From positions 62,001-126,000 of the forward strand of contig JAVKFF010000122.1 of NCBI GenBank assembly GCA_040226215.1: DNA of 64,000 nt, read 5' to 3'. This stretch comes from JAVKFF01 sp040226215 (lineage in GTDB: Bacteria; Pseudomonadota; Alphaproteobacteria; DSM-16000; Inquilinaceae). The position numbers and the translations under genes are program-made. Positions 25,660 to 34,324 of the stretch are shown piece after piece (within the stretch, counting starts at the first letter, position 1; each line of letters begins with the position of its first letter). The notes under the pieces were generated by a model. It was not told the origin of the DNA and did not search any database. It saw only the letters and a program-made list of their open reading frames with translations.

Positions 25660-26795
25660 GCCGCTTCCAGCACCGTGGCGATGCCCTGGCCGCCGCCGAT
25701 GCACTGGGTGGCGAGCGCCAGTTCCTTGCCCTCGCGCTTCAGCAGCGCCGCCGCCTTGCCGGTGATCCGCGCGCCCGTGGCGCCCAGCGGGTGGCCGAGC
25801 GCGATGGCGCCGCCGTCGAGATTGGTGCGCGCCCGGTCGAAGCCCATCTCGCGCTCCACCGCCATGGCCTGCACCGCGAAGGCCTCGTTCGATTCGATGA
25901 TGCCGAGGTCGGCCACGCCGACGCCCGCCCTCGCCAGCGCCTTGCGCGATGCGGCGACGGGGCCGATGCCCATGATCGTCGGGTCGCAGCCGGCCACCGC
26001 CACCGACCGGATGCGCGCCAGGATCGGCAGGCCCTGGGACTTGGCGAAGGCCTCCGTCGTCACCAGCGCCGCCGCCGCCCCGTCGGTCAGCGGCGAGGAG
26101 GTGCCGGCGGTCACCGTGCCGTCGGCGAAAAAGGCGGGCTTCAGCCCCGCCAGCCCCTCGGTCGAGGTGTCGGGACGGATGCAGCCGTCCTGGTCGATCG
26201 TCTCGCCGTCGACCTCGATCGGCACGATCTCGTCGGCGAGGCGGCCTTCGGCGCGGGCGGTGGCGGCCTTGGCCTGGCTCTCCAGCGCGAAGGCCTCCTG
26301 CTCGGCCCGCGGGATCTGGTACTTGCGGGCCAAATTCTCCGCCGTCTCGCCCATGGTCATGTAGGCGCCGGGTACGCCGGCGGCGAGGTCGGGATGCGGC
26401 AAGGGGTTGAAGCCCATCATCGGCACCCGGCTCATGCTCTCGACCCCGGCGCAGATGAACGCCTCGCCGGCGCCCATCTGGATCGCCCCGGCGGCGGTGT
26501 GGATCGCCTGCATGGAGGAGCCGCAGAAGCGGTTCATCGTCACCCCGGCGACCGATTGCGGCAGGCCGGCCAGCAGCACCACCAGCCGCGCCAGGTTCAG
26601 CCCCTGCTCGCCTTCCGGGAAGGCGCAGCCGAGAATCAGGTCCTCGATGGCGTCGGGATCGACGCCGCTGCGCTCGACCAGCGCCTTGACGACGGTGGCC
26701 GCCAGCGTATCCGGGCGCACCTTCCTCAGGGCGCCCTTCTCGGCGACGTGGAAGGGCGAGCGGGCATAGGCGGCAATCACGACCGGCGTGTTCAT
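25656..26795 (-). CDS. Acetyl-CoA acyltransferase (thiolase)
   Basis: The 379-residue degradative thiolase cleaves 3-ketoacyl-CoA. Nucleophile C91 is in MNRFCGSSMQAIH, the catalytic His in GGAIALGHPLGATGAR, and the second Cys in TQCIGGGQG at the C-terminus. It is the first gene of a three-gene beta-oxidation unit and overlaps the next gene by 4 bases. A 200-bp upstream region with a 14-bp triplicate (26876-26917) separates it from a divergent secreted-protein gene and probably holds its promoter. Confidence 0.95.
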   Translation of the reverse strand: MNTPVVIAAYARSPFHVAEKGALRKVRPDTLAATVVKALVERSGVDPDAIEDLILGCAFPEGEQGLNLARLVVLLAGLPQSVAGVTMNRFCGSSMQAIHTAAGAIQMGAGEAFICAGVESMSRVPMMGFNPLPHPDLAAGVPGAYMTMGETAENLARKYQIPRAEQEAFALESQAKAATARAEGRLADEIVPIEVDGETIDQDGCIRPDTSTEGLAGLKPAFFADGTVTAGTSSPLTDGAAAALVTTEAFAKSQGLPILARIRSVAVAGCDPTIMGIGPVAASRKALARAGVGVADLGIIESNEAFAVQAMAVEREMGFDRARTNLDGGAIALGHPLGATGARITGKAAALLKREGKELALATQCIGGGQGIATVLEAA

Positions 26796-26875
26796 CGAAC
26801 GGTTCCTTCCTCCTCGGCCGGGATAAGGTCGACCCTGCCCGGCACGCGCCCCCTGATAGTGGCGGTTGCCCCTGT

Positions 26876-26917
26876 CCGGTTCAATGCGGCCGGTTCAATG
26901 CGGCCGGTTCAATGACG
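26876..26917. repeat. Tandem 14-bp repeat, three copies
   Basis: CCGGTTCAATGCGG occurs at 26876-26889 and 26890-26903, and as CCGGTTCAATGACG at 26904-26917. It lies about 80 bases upstream of the thiolase start and 83 bases upstream of the divergent 27000 gene, so it is within the shared control region. It may be simple slippage or a set of binding sites. Confidence 0.8.
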
Positions 26918-26999
26918 ACCCAATTACGCCCACTTCCTTTGCCAGGATCGTCGCCCGCAATGCCGCAGCCGGCAATGCCGTAGAAGGAGTCGCCGCATC

Positions 27000-27404
27000 A
27001 TGACCATCCGCGCCGGCACGCCAGCCGCCCGCCTTTGCCGCCAGCTTCCGATTCTCGGCCTCCTGGCGCTGCTCGCCGCCCCGGCAGGCGCTGCCGACAT
27101 GCCGACACGCGCGGACCTCGTCGGCACCTGGCAGTTCATGCCCAGACCCTGCGCCTCGGGCTACGGCATGGGGCTGAGCGACGACGGCACGGCCTGGCTG
27201 TTGGAAGGCTACAACGGCACCTGGGACTACGAGGACGGGGAAGTCACCTTCACTGTGGTGGAGTACGAACTGGGCCTGGGCAAGCCGGTGACGGGCGAGG
27301 TGGAGCGCTTCACCATGGAGATCACGGCCTATCACGGCGACCGCTTCGACTTCGCGTGGGATGCCGGCGACGAGAACACCGCCTGGCGCTGCCCCGACGG
27401 CTAG
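27000..27404 (+). CDS. Small secreted protein of unknown function
   Basis: The 134-residue product has a clear signal peptide (LPILGLLALLAAPAGA, cleavage near residue 31 before ADMP) and a mature domain of about 100 residues. This starts with LVGTWQF and continues as alternating strands with acidic turns, and two cysteines (in RPCASG and WRCPDG) could bridge its ends. The pattern resembles small lipocalin-like periplasmic beta-barrels, an inference only. The ribosome site AAGGAG precedes the ATG by 9 bases. Its stop shares CTAG with that of the convergent acyl-CoA ligase. Confidence 0.8.
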   Translation: MTIRAGTPAARLCRQLPILGLLALLAAPAGAADMPTRADLVGTWQFMPRPCASGYGMGLSDDGTAWLLEGYNGTWDYEDGEVTFTVVEYELGLGKPVTGEVERFTMEITAYHGDRFDFAWDAGDENTAWRCPDG

Positions 27405-29170
27405 TCTGCCCTGGCCGCGCCGGTGTCGGCGGCTCCGGCGGCGGCACGCGCCGCCTCCTCGGCCAGCAGGGCCTTGCGGTCCAGCTTGCCGATCAGCGTC
27501 TTGGGCAGCGGCTCGGTGCGGAACTCGACCTGCTTGGGCATCTCGATCGGCGACAGCTTGTCCTGCAGGAACGCCTTCAACGTTGCCGTGTCGAGCGTGT
27601 GGCCCTCGCGCAGCTTCACGAAGGCCTTCACCGTTTCGCCGCGATAGGGGTCGGGCACGCCGGCCACCACGCATTCCTCCACGGCCGGGTGCAGGTAGAC
27701 CGCCTCCTCCACCACCCGGGGATAGACATTATAGCCGCCGGCCAGGATCAGGTCCTTGATGCGGTCGACGATGAAGGTATAGCCGTCCTCATCGACATAG
27801 CCGACATCGGCCGTATGCAGCCAGCCGTCGCGCAGGGTCTCGGCCGTCTCCCCCGGCTGGTTCAGATAGCCCGTCATCAGCTGCGGGCCGCGGATGCACA
27901 GCTCGCCCCGTTCGCCCGGCGCCACCTCGCGGTCGCGGTCCTCCAGGTCGACGAACTTGATCTCCGTTTGCGGCAGGGGCAGGCCGATCGAGCCGGTCTT
28001 GTTCATCCCCACAAGCGGATTGGCGTGCGTCACGGGCGCCGCCTCCGTCAGGCCATAGCCCTCGACCAGCACGCAGCCGGTCATCGCCTCGAAGCGCTGC
28101 TTCACGTCCAGGGGCAGCGGCGCCCCGCCGGTGATGCACATGCGCAGGCTCGACAGGTCGTACTTGCCGATATCGTGGTGGTTGTTCATCGCCGCGAAGA
28201 TCGTCGGCACGGCGGCGAGATAGCTGGGCCGGCGCGCCGTGATGGTCTTGAGCATGCCGACCAGATCGAACCGCGGCATCATCACGATCGTGGCGCCGAT
28301 ACGCACCGACAGGTTCAAGAGCACCGTCATCGCGAAGACGTGGAAGAAGGGCAGAATCGCCAGCGTCGTCTCCTCGCCATACCGCGCCGGCGTGAACCAG
28401 GCGGCGCTCTGCGCCACGTTGGCGGCGATCGCGCCGTGGCTCAGCATGGCGCCCTTGGGGATGCCCGTCGTGCCGCCGGTATATTGCAGCACGGCGAGAT
28501 CGCCGTCCGCGACCGCCACCGGCGCCGGCCGGCCGTCATTGCGGACCAGCCGGGCGTAGCCGATCACGCCGCCGCCCTCGGCCAGATGCGCCCGCTCGCG
28601 CCGCTTGAACAGGCGGAACAGCAGGCCCTTCGGCCAGGGCAGAATGTCCGCCATGGGACAGATCACGATATGGCGCATGGCGCCCTGGCCAAGCAGCGGC
28701 GAGGCCTTGTCGGCCAGCACCTTCAGGTCCAGCGTCACCATGATCTCGGTCGCGGAATCGGCCGCCTGCCGCGCGATCTCGCGCGCCGTGTAGAGCGGGT
28801 TGAAGTTGACCACCGTGCAGCCCGCCAGCAGGCTGCCATAGAAGGCGATCAGGTAGTAGGGACAGTTCGGCAGCAGCAGCCCGATCCGGGTGCCCTTGCC
28901 GAAACCCGCCTGCTGCAGCCCGCGGGCGAAATGCCGCACGTCGCGCCACAGCCGGGCATAGCTGGTGCACCGGCCGAGAAAATCGGCACCGGCACGGTCG
29001 GGAAACCGCTCGGCGGTGCGCCGCAGGTTCTCCACCACCGGCGCAGCGTCGAGTGGCTGGTCCCAGGCGATGCCCGGCGGATAATGCGCCTCCCAGGGCC
29101 GCCGGCCGGCCTCGACGCCGGATGACACGTCACCTCCAGCCATGCGCTTGCGCCCTGACATTGGTTTCAT
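27401..29170 (-). CDS. Long-chain acyl-CoA ligase (AMP-binding)
   Basis: The enzyme activates fatty acids through an acyl-adenylate to acyl-CoA, feeding the beta-oxidation genes next door. It shows the P-loop-like motif YTGGTTGIPKGAMLSH, GYGLTEAAPVTHANP, the hinge LHTADVGYVDEDGY with FIVDRIKDLI, and a C-terminal catalytic lysine in KTLIGKLDRKALL. With the ATG at 29170 it is 589 residues; ATGs at 29161 and 29143 are also possible, and ribosome-site strength does not decide. Length and motifs fit the FadD group. It is convergent with the small secreted-protein gene. Confidence 0.93.
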   Translation of the reverse strand: MKPMSGRKRMAGGDVSSGVEAGRRPWEAHYPPGIAWDQPLDAAPVVENLRRTAERFPDRAGADFLGRCTSYARLWRDVRHFARGLQQAGFGKGTRIGLLLPNCPYYLIAFYGSLLAGCTVVNFNPLYTAREIARQAADSATEIMVTLDLKVLADKASPLLGQGAMRHIVICPMADILPWPKGLLFRLFKRRERAHLAEGGGVIGYARLVRNDGRPAPVAVADGDLAVLQYTGGTTGIPKGAMLSHGAIAANVAQSAAWFTPARYGEETTLAILPFFHVFAMTVLLNLSVRIGATIVMMPRFDLVGMLKTITARRPSYLAAVPTIFAAMNNHHDIGKYDLSSLRMCITGGAPLPLDVKQRFEAMTGCVLVEGYGLTEAAPVTHANPLVGMNKTGSIGLPLPQTEIKFVDLEDRDREVAPGERGELCIRGPQLMTGYLNQPGETAETLRDGWLHTADVGYVDEDGYTFIVDRIKDLILAGGYNVYPRVVEEAVYLHPAVEECVVAGVPDPYRGETVKAFVKLREGHTLDTATLKAFLQDKLSPIEMPKQVEFRTEPLPKTLIGKLDRKALLAEEAARAAAGAADTGAARAD

Positions 29171-29359
29171 GGCTGGGTCCCGCCCTGGGATCCGCCATTT
29201 CCTTGTTGTCCGGAAGCGTGTAGGGAGCGGCCTGATCATTCAAGTGAATTCACCAGCGGCCGGCTGGCCAGACCCGGTCGCTTCGCTTGAATGCCGGCCG
29301 GCGCACCGTTATCTACGCGCAGACCTGATCGTCCTCCCACGGGGAAGTGTATCGCGGCT

Positions 29360-31171
29360 GTGAGCGCAATTTTCGAGATCACCCGGGAAGACAGCCGTGC
29401 CCGCAAGCTGATACGGCGTGTCTTCTGGAAGTATATCTGGCCAATGCGCTGGAAGTTCCTGGTCGCGCTCCTCTGCATGGGTGCGGTCTCGGGCACGACC
29501 GGGCTATCCGCCTGGCTGATGCAGCCGGCCATCGACGGCATCTTCGCCCAGCAGCGCCGCGACCTCGTGCTGCCCATCGCCATGGCGATCTGCGGCGTCT
29601 TCGTGGTCAAGGGCCTGGCGACCTTCTTCGTCGGCATCATCATGAACGACATCGCCCGGCGCAGCGTCGCCCGCATCCAGGGCGAACTGTTCCGCAAGCT
29701 GATGGATGCCGACTTGGCGCGGCTGCACAGATCCTCCTCCGGCGCCATGATCGCCCATCTGACCAACGATGTCGGGCTGATGCAGGGCATGGTGTCGAAC
29801 GGCGTCACCGCTCTCGGCAAGGACGCCACCTCGCTGGTCTTCCTGGTCGCGGTGATGCTGATCCTCGACCCTGAACTGTTCCTGATCGCCGGACTCGCCT
29901 TCCCCCTGGCGGTGCTGCCGATCATCCTCATCGGCCGCTTCACCCGGCGCTATACGCGGCGCCAGCAGAACGCGATCTCCGGCCTGATGAGCCGGTTGAC
30001 CCAGGTCTTCCAGTCGGTGCGCCACGTCAAGGCCTACAACGCCGAGGAGCGGGAGACCGCCCGCGCCTACGACATGATCTGGAACCTGGCGCGCATCTCC
30101 CAGAAACAGGCCCGGGTCAGCGCCTCGGCGCACCCGCTGATGGAGACGCTGGCCGGCCTCGCCATCGCCGGCGTCATCGCCTATGGCGGCTATCAGGTGA
30201 TCGACGGCGTGCGCACACCGGGCACCTTCATGGCCTATATCACCGCCGTCATCCTGGCCTACGAGCCCCTGAAGCGCCTCGCCGGCATCAACGTCGTGCT
30301 GCAGAACGGGCTGATGGGTGCGGAGCGCGTCTTCGCCACCCTCGACAACAAGCCGACGATCACCGACAAGCCGGGCGCTCTCACCCTCGGCCGCGTCGAG
30401 GGTCGCATCGGCTTCCACAACGTGCATTTCGCCTACGGCCCCGACATCCCCGCCCTGCGCGGCGTCGACTTCGAGATCCGGCCCGGCGAGCGCATCGCCT
30501 TCGTCGGCCCGTCGGGCGCCGGCAAGTCGACGGCGCTGAACCTGATCCCGCGCTTCTACGATCCCGATCTGGGCGCGGTCCGGATCGACGGGCACGATCT
30601 GCGCGACGTCACAATGCACAGCCTGCGCGCCAACCTGGCCCTGGTCAGCCAGGAGGTGGTGCTGTTCGTCGACACGATCCGCGAGAACATCCGCTACGCC
30701 CGGCCCGACGCCTCGGAGGAGGAGGTCCTGCGCGCCGCCAAGGCCGCCGCCGCCCACGACTTCATCGTCGACATGTCCGAGGGCTACGACACAAGGGCCG
30801 GCGAGCAGGGCGTGCGCCTGTCGGGCGGCCAGCGCCAGCGCATCTCCATCGCCCGGGCGATGCTGAAGGACGCCCCGGTGCTGCTGCTGGACGAGGCGAC
30901 CTCGGCGTTGGACACCCAGTCGGAGCGGCTGGTGCAGGAGGCGCTGCGCACGCTGATGAAGGGCCGCACCACCGTCGTCATCGCCCACCGCCTGTCGACG
31001 GTGGTGGACTGCGACCGCATCTTCGTCTTCAACGAGGGCCGCATCGTCGAGGCCGGCGCGCATGGCGCGCTGATCGCCGACAACAATCTCTACGCCCGGC
31101 TCTGGCGCATGCAGACCAGCGACGATCCCGAGGCCATCGGGACCGAGCCGCAGGCCGTCGCCGGGGAGTAG
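29360..31171 (+). CDS. MsbA-like ABC exporter (fused permease-ATPase)
   Basis: About 603 residues: an N-terminal six-helix exporter domain (about 20-320) followed by an ATPase with Walker A FVGPSGAGKSTALN, signature RLSGGQRQRISIARA and Walker B VLLLDEATSALD. The closest style is the lipid A/glycolipid flippase MsbA, but such half-transporters export many substrates. I suggest the GTG at 29360 as start; an ATG at 29291 would add 23 residues that look untranslated. It stands alone on the plus strand, divergent from the acyl-CoA ligase gene, with a Kef-type gene 55 bases downstream. Confidence 0.9.
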   Translation: MSAIFEITREDSRARKLIRRVFWKYIWPMRWKFLVALLCMGAVSGTTGLSAWLMQPAIDGIFAQQRRDLVLPIAMAICGVFVVKGLATFFVGIIMNDIARRSVARIQGELFRKLMDADLARLHRSSSGAMIAHLTNDVGLMQGMVSNGVTALGKDATSLVFLVAVMLILDPELFLIAGLAFPLAVLPIILIGRFTRRYTRRQQNAISGLMSRLTQVFQSVRHVKAYNAEERETARAYDMIWNLARISQKQARVSASAHPLMETLAGLAIAGVIAYGGYQVIDGVRTPGTFMAYITAVILAYEPLKRLAGINVVLQNGLMGAERVFATLDNKPTITDKPGALTLGRVEGRIGFHNVHFAYGPDIPALRGVDFEIRPGERIAFVGPSGAGKSTALNLIPRFYDPDLGAVRIDGHDLRDVTMHSLRANLALVSQEVVLFVDTIRENIRYARPDASEEEVLRAAKAAAAHDFIVDMSEGYDTRAGEQGVRLSGGQRQRISIARAMLKDAPVLLLDEATSALDTQSERLVQEALRTLMKGRTTVVIAHRLSTVVDCDRIFVFNEGRIVEAGAHGALIADNNLYARLWRMQTSDDPEAIGTEPQAVAGE

Positions 31172-31225
31172 TCGAGCCACAGACCGGTTTGCGGTCTTCG
31201 AGCCGTCGTCATAGGCTGTCCGGAC

Positions 31226-32635
31226 ATGGACAGCCACGCCCACGACATCACCGCCCTCGCCCTCGCCGTCGGCATCGCCGTCGTCTGCGGCATCGCCATG
31301 ACCCGCATGCGCCAGCCGGCCATCGTCGGCTACATCCTGGCCGGCGTGGTGCTGGGGCCGACCGCGCTGGGCCTGGTGGAGAACACAGGCAGCGTCAGCA
31401 TCCTGGCCGAACTCGGCGTCCTCATGCTGCTCTTCATCATCGGCATGGAGCTGTCGCTGCGCGCGCTGCTCTCGGTGCTGACCGTTGCCCTGCTCTGCAT
31501 GGTGCTGCAATTGACCGCGGCGCTCGGCATCGGTTTCGGCATCGGCTGGCTGGCCGGCTGGTCGACCGCGCAGTCGCTGGTCATCAGCTTCGCCATCTCG
31601 CTGTCCTCCACTGCCGTCGCCATCAAGATCCTGGAGGAGATCGGCGAGCTGCGCACCCAGATTGGCCGGATCACGATCGGCGTGCTGATCGCCCAGGACC
31701 TGGCCATCGTGCCGATGATCCTGATCGCCTCCTCGCTCGGCGAGGCCGTGCCGATCGCCGAACTGGCCGTCAAGATCGCCGCCGCCGTCGCCGTCCTCGC
31801 CCTGGTCATCTGGCTGCTGAACCGGCGCGGGCGCAAGATCGACCTGCCGATCAGGCACTGGCTGCGCGGCCAGCACGACCTGGTGCCGCTGGTCGCCATG
31901 GCGATCTGCTTCATCGCCGCCACCCTGTCGGGCCTGCTCGGCCTGTCGGCCGCCTACGGCGCCTTCATCGCCGGCCTGGTCATCGCCAACACCACCGACC
32001 GCAAGGTCATGCTGCGCGCCACCCAGCCGATCCAGGCGGTCCTCCTGATGGTCTTCTTCCTGTCGATCGGCCTCTTGCTCGACCTCACCTATATCTGGAA
32101 CAATTTCTGGCTGGTGGCCGGCCTGCTACTCGCCACCATCCTCGCCAAGTCGGTGCTCAACGTGGTCATCCTGCGGGCGCTCGGCGAACCGTTCGAGCGC
32201 GCCTTCCCAGCCGGCCTCGCCATGGCCCAGATCGGCGAGTTCTCCTTCGTGCTGACCGGCGTGGCGCTGGCCAACGGGGCGCTCGACCAGGACTTCTACC
32301 GGCTGGGCATCGCCATCATCGCGCTCAGTCTGCTGGCCAGCCCGCTATGGATGATCTCGGCCCGGCGCTTCCACGTCAGCGCCGCGCGCGGCATCTCCGG
32401 CGCCAGGCTGCTGCTGGTCCACGTCTACCGGCGCGAACTGCGCGGTTTGCGCCGGGTGCGCCGCCTGGTACGCACGGCGCTGAGCCAGCTCGGCCACGCC
32501 CTCTACTGGCTGTTCCACCTCGCCGTATACCGGCGCCGGCCTCCGGCCCGCGACGCCCGGCCGGCGGGGCTGCTGACCGGGCCGGCGACGGGGGAGGCGC
32601 CGCGATCCCCCGGGGATGGGGAGGAACGGGCCTAG
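31226..32635 (+). CDS. CPA2-family (Kef-type) cation/proton antiporter
   Basis: The 469-residue protein has about 12 membrane helices with the CPA2 pattern: RMRQPAIVGYILAGVVLGP in helix 2, LGVLMLLFIIGMELS, SLSSTAVAIKIL and AQIGEFSFVLTGVAL. It should exchange K+ or Na+ for protons. Unlike KefB/KefC it lacks a TrkA-N regulatory domain; instead a basic cytoplasmic tail of about 90 residues (RRELRGLRRVRRLVR) follows the last helix. Its TAG overlaps the stop of the convergent GNAT gene in CTAG at 32632-32635. Confidence 0.9.
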   Translation: MDSHAHDITALALAVGIAVVCGIAMTRMRQPAIVGYILAGVVLGPTALGLVENTGSVSILAELGVLMLLFIIGMELSLRALLSVLTVALLCMVLQLTAALGIGFGIGWLAGWSTAQSLVISFAISLSSTAVAIKILEEIGELRTQIGRITIGVLIAQDLAIVPMILIASSLGEAVPIAELAVKIAAAVAVLALVIWLLNRRGRKIDLPIRHWLRGQHDLVPLVAMAICFIAATLSGLLGLSAAYGAFIAGLVIANTTDRKVMLRATQPIQAVLLMVFFLSIGLLLDLTYIWNNFWLVAGLLLATILAKSVLNVVILRALGEPFERAFPAGLAMAQIGEFSFVLTGVALANGALDQDFYRLGIAIIALSLLASPLWMISARRFHVSAARGISGARLLLVHVYRRELRGLRRVRRLVRTALSQLGHALYWLFHLAVYRRRPPARDARPAGLLTGPATGEAPRSPGDGEERA

Positions 32636-33147
32636 GCGTGGTCGAGGGGCTTCTCCAGCCGCACGAAGAGCGGCTCGAAGCCGGCCCGCCGATAGGTCGC
32701 TATCGCCGTCTCGTTGCGGGCCAGCGAGGCGATGCGCAGCCAGCGCGCGCCGGCCGCCCTCGCCCGCTCCTCGCAGACCGCCAGCAGGGCACGGCCAATG
32801 CCCTTGCCCCGGCAGGGCGCGGCGACCAGCAGATCCATGACATGGGCGTAGTCGTAATCGACCTCGTCGATCTCGTCGACGGCGCTCACCCGCGTCAGGA
32901 TCACCGCGTAGCCGACCAGCGCGCCGCCCTGTTCCGCCACCAGGATGTAGCCATCGCACTCCCGGCAATTGCGCTCGAGATGCTCGACATACCAGGCGCC
33001 GATGGCCTCGGGCGGCTTCATGCGGTCGAAAATCGTTCCCTCAAACGCCTGCAAGGCCCGCACGAGGTCCAGCAGCGCCTCGAGGTCGGTCGGCCGGTAG
33101 TCGCGAATCGCCAGCGCCGCGGGCGCGCCCTGGTCGCGCGGGCTCAT
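32632..33147 (-). CDS. GNAT-family N-acetyltransferase
   Basis: The 171-residue protein shows the GNAT fold with GGALVGYAVI in strand 4, the acetyl-CoA motif VAAPCRGKGIGRALLAV (R-G-x-G-x-A) and ARNETAIATYRRAGFEP at the C-terminus. Substrate unknown. The ATG overlaps the stop of the upstream aminotransferase gene (ATGA at 33144-33147), so the two are co-translated and may share a metabolite. Confidence 0.88.
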   Translation of the reverse strand: MSPRDQGAPAALAIRDYRPTDLEALLDLVRALQAFEGTIFDRMKPPEAIGAWYVEHLERNCRECDGYILVAEQGGALVGYAVILTRVSAVDEIDEVDYDYAHVMDLLVAAPCRGKGIGRALLAVCEERARAAGARWLRIASLARNETAIATYRRAGFEPLFVRLEKPLDHA

Positions 33148-34310
33148 CCGCCGCGGCCGAAATGTGCCGTCAGCCGCTCGATCGCCCCGTCCAGCACTTC
33201 CGGCTGCTTGGCGAAGCAGAAGCGCGCCACGCTGGTCACCGGCTCCTCGACATAGAAGGCCGAGACCGGGATCGCCGTCACGCCGGCCTCCGTCGTGATG
33301 TGCCGGCAGAAGTCGACGTCGCGCCCGGCGAAGTCCGTGCCCTCGAGGTCGATATTGACGAAATAGGTCCCCTCGCAGGGCAGCACCGTGAAGCCCGCTT
33401 CCGCGAGCCCCCTGGCGAAGTGGTCGCGCTTGGCCTGCATGTCGGCCGTCAGCCCGTCGAAATAGGCGTCGTCCTTGGCCAGGCCGTAGGCGACCGCGGC
33501 CTGCAGGTTGGGCGGCGTGGTGAAGACCAGGAACTGGTGCGCCTTCATCACCGGCTCCAGGAGATGCGGGGCGGCGGTGATGTAGCCGACCTTCCAGCCG
33601 GTCAGCGAGAAGGTCTTGCCAGCCGAGCCGATCTTCAGGCAGCGCTCGCGCATGCCGGGCTGGGCCAGCATGGTGCGGTGCTGGCGGTTGCCGAAGACCA
33701 GGTGCTCGTAGACCTCGTCGGCGATGACGACGGCATCGTGGGCGACGACGAATTCGGCGATCAGCGCCAGCTCGGCGTCGGTGTAGACCTTGGCCGCCGG
33801 GTTGAGCGGGTTGTTCAGCAGCACCGCCTTGGTGCGCTCGCTGAACGCGGCTTCCAGCATCTCCCTCGTCAGCCGCCAGTCGGGCGCGCGCAGGGTGACG
33901 AAGCGGGGCGTCGCGCCGGCCCGCCTGACCATCGGCGCGTAGGCGTCGTAGAGCGGCTGGAAAAGCACCACCTCGTCGCCCGGCTCGACCAGGCCCAGCA
34001 GGCAGGCGGCCAGCGCCTCGGTTGCGCCGGAGGTCACCAGCACCTCACGCTGCCAGTCGGCCTCGATGCCGTAGAAGCGGCGGTCGTGCTGGGCCACCGC
34101 CTGGCGCAGCTCCGGCGTGCCCAGCATGGAGGGATACTGGTTCCAGCCGGTGAGGATGGCGTCGGCCGCCTTTTCCAGCACGTCGGGCGGGCCGCGATCG
34201 TCCGGGAACCCCTGGCCGAGATTGATCGACTTGTGCTCGCCCGCCAGCCTCGACATCACCTCGAAGACCGTGGTGCCGAGCCCGGACAGGATGGCGTTCG
34301 CCGGTTTCAC
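33144..34310 (-). CDS. Class I/II PLP aminotransferase (methionine/kynurenine aminotransferase-like)
   Basis: 388 residues from a GTG at 34310, chosen because GGAGGAGG lies just before it and the product starts VKPANAILSGLGTTVFEVMS. Family marks are INLGQGFPD, NQYPSMLGTPELRQAVA, VTSGATEALAACLLGL, LNNPLNPAAKVY, ADEVYEHLVFG and the PLP lysine in IGSAGKTFSLTGWKVGY. The INLGQGFPD start is typical of the YbdL/kynurenine aminotransferase branch, which uses methionine, glutamine or aromatic amino acids. Its start is 14 bases after the stop of the SLC13 gene, so SLC13, aminotransferase and GNAT form one unit. Confidence 0.9.
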   Translation of the reverse strand: MKPANAILSGLGTTVFEVMSRLAGEHKSINLGQGFPDDRGPPDVLEKAADAILTGWNQYPSMLGTPELRQAVAQHDRRFYGIEADWQREVLVTSGATEALAACLLGLVEPGDEVVLFQPLYDAYAPMVRRAGATPRFVTLRAPDWRLTREMLEAAFSERTKAVLLNNPLNPAAKVYTDAELALIAEFVVAHDAVVIADEVYEHLVFGNRQHRTMLAQPGMRERCLKIGSAGKTFSLTGWKVGYITAAPHLLEPVMKAHQFLVFTTPPNLQAAVAYGLAKDDAYFDGLTADMQAKRDHFARGLAEAGFTVLPCEGTYFVNIDLEGTDFAGRDVDFCRHITTEAGVTAIPVSAFYVEEPVTSVARFCFAKQPEVLDGAIERLTAHFGRGG

Positions 34311-34324
34311 CTGATCCTCCTCCC

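Noticed and set aside
29504..31876. A 790-codon minus-strand frame across the ABC exporter and Kef-type genes.
   Set aside because: Gives repetitive Asp/Gln/His/Gly sequence; the plus strand holds Walker motifs and antiporter motifs.
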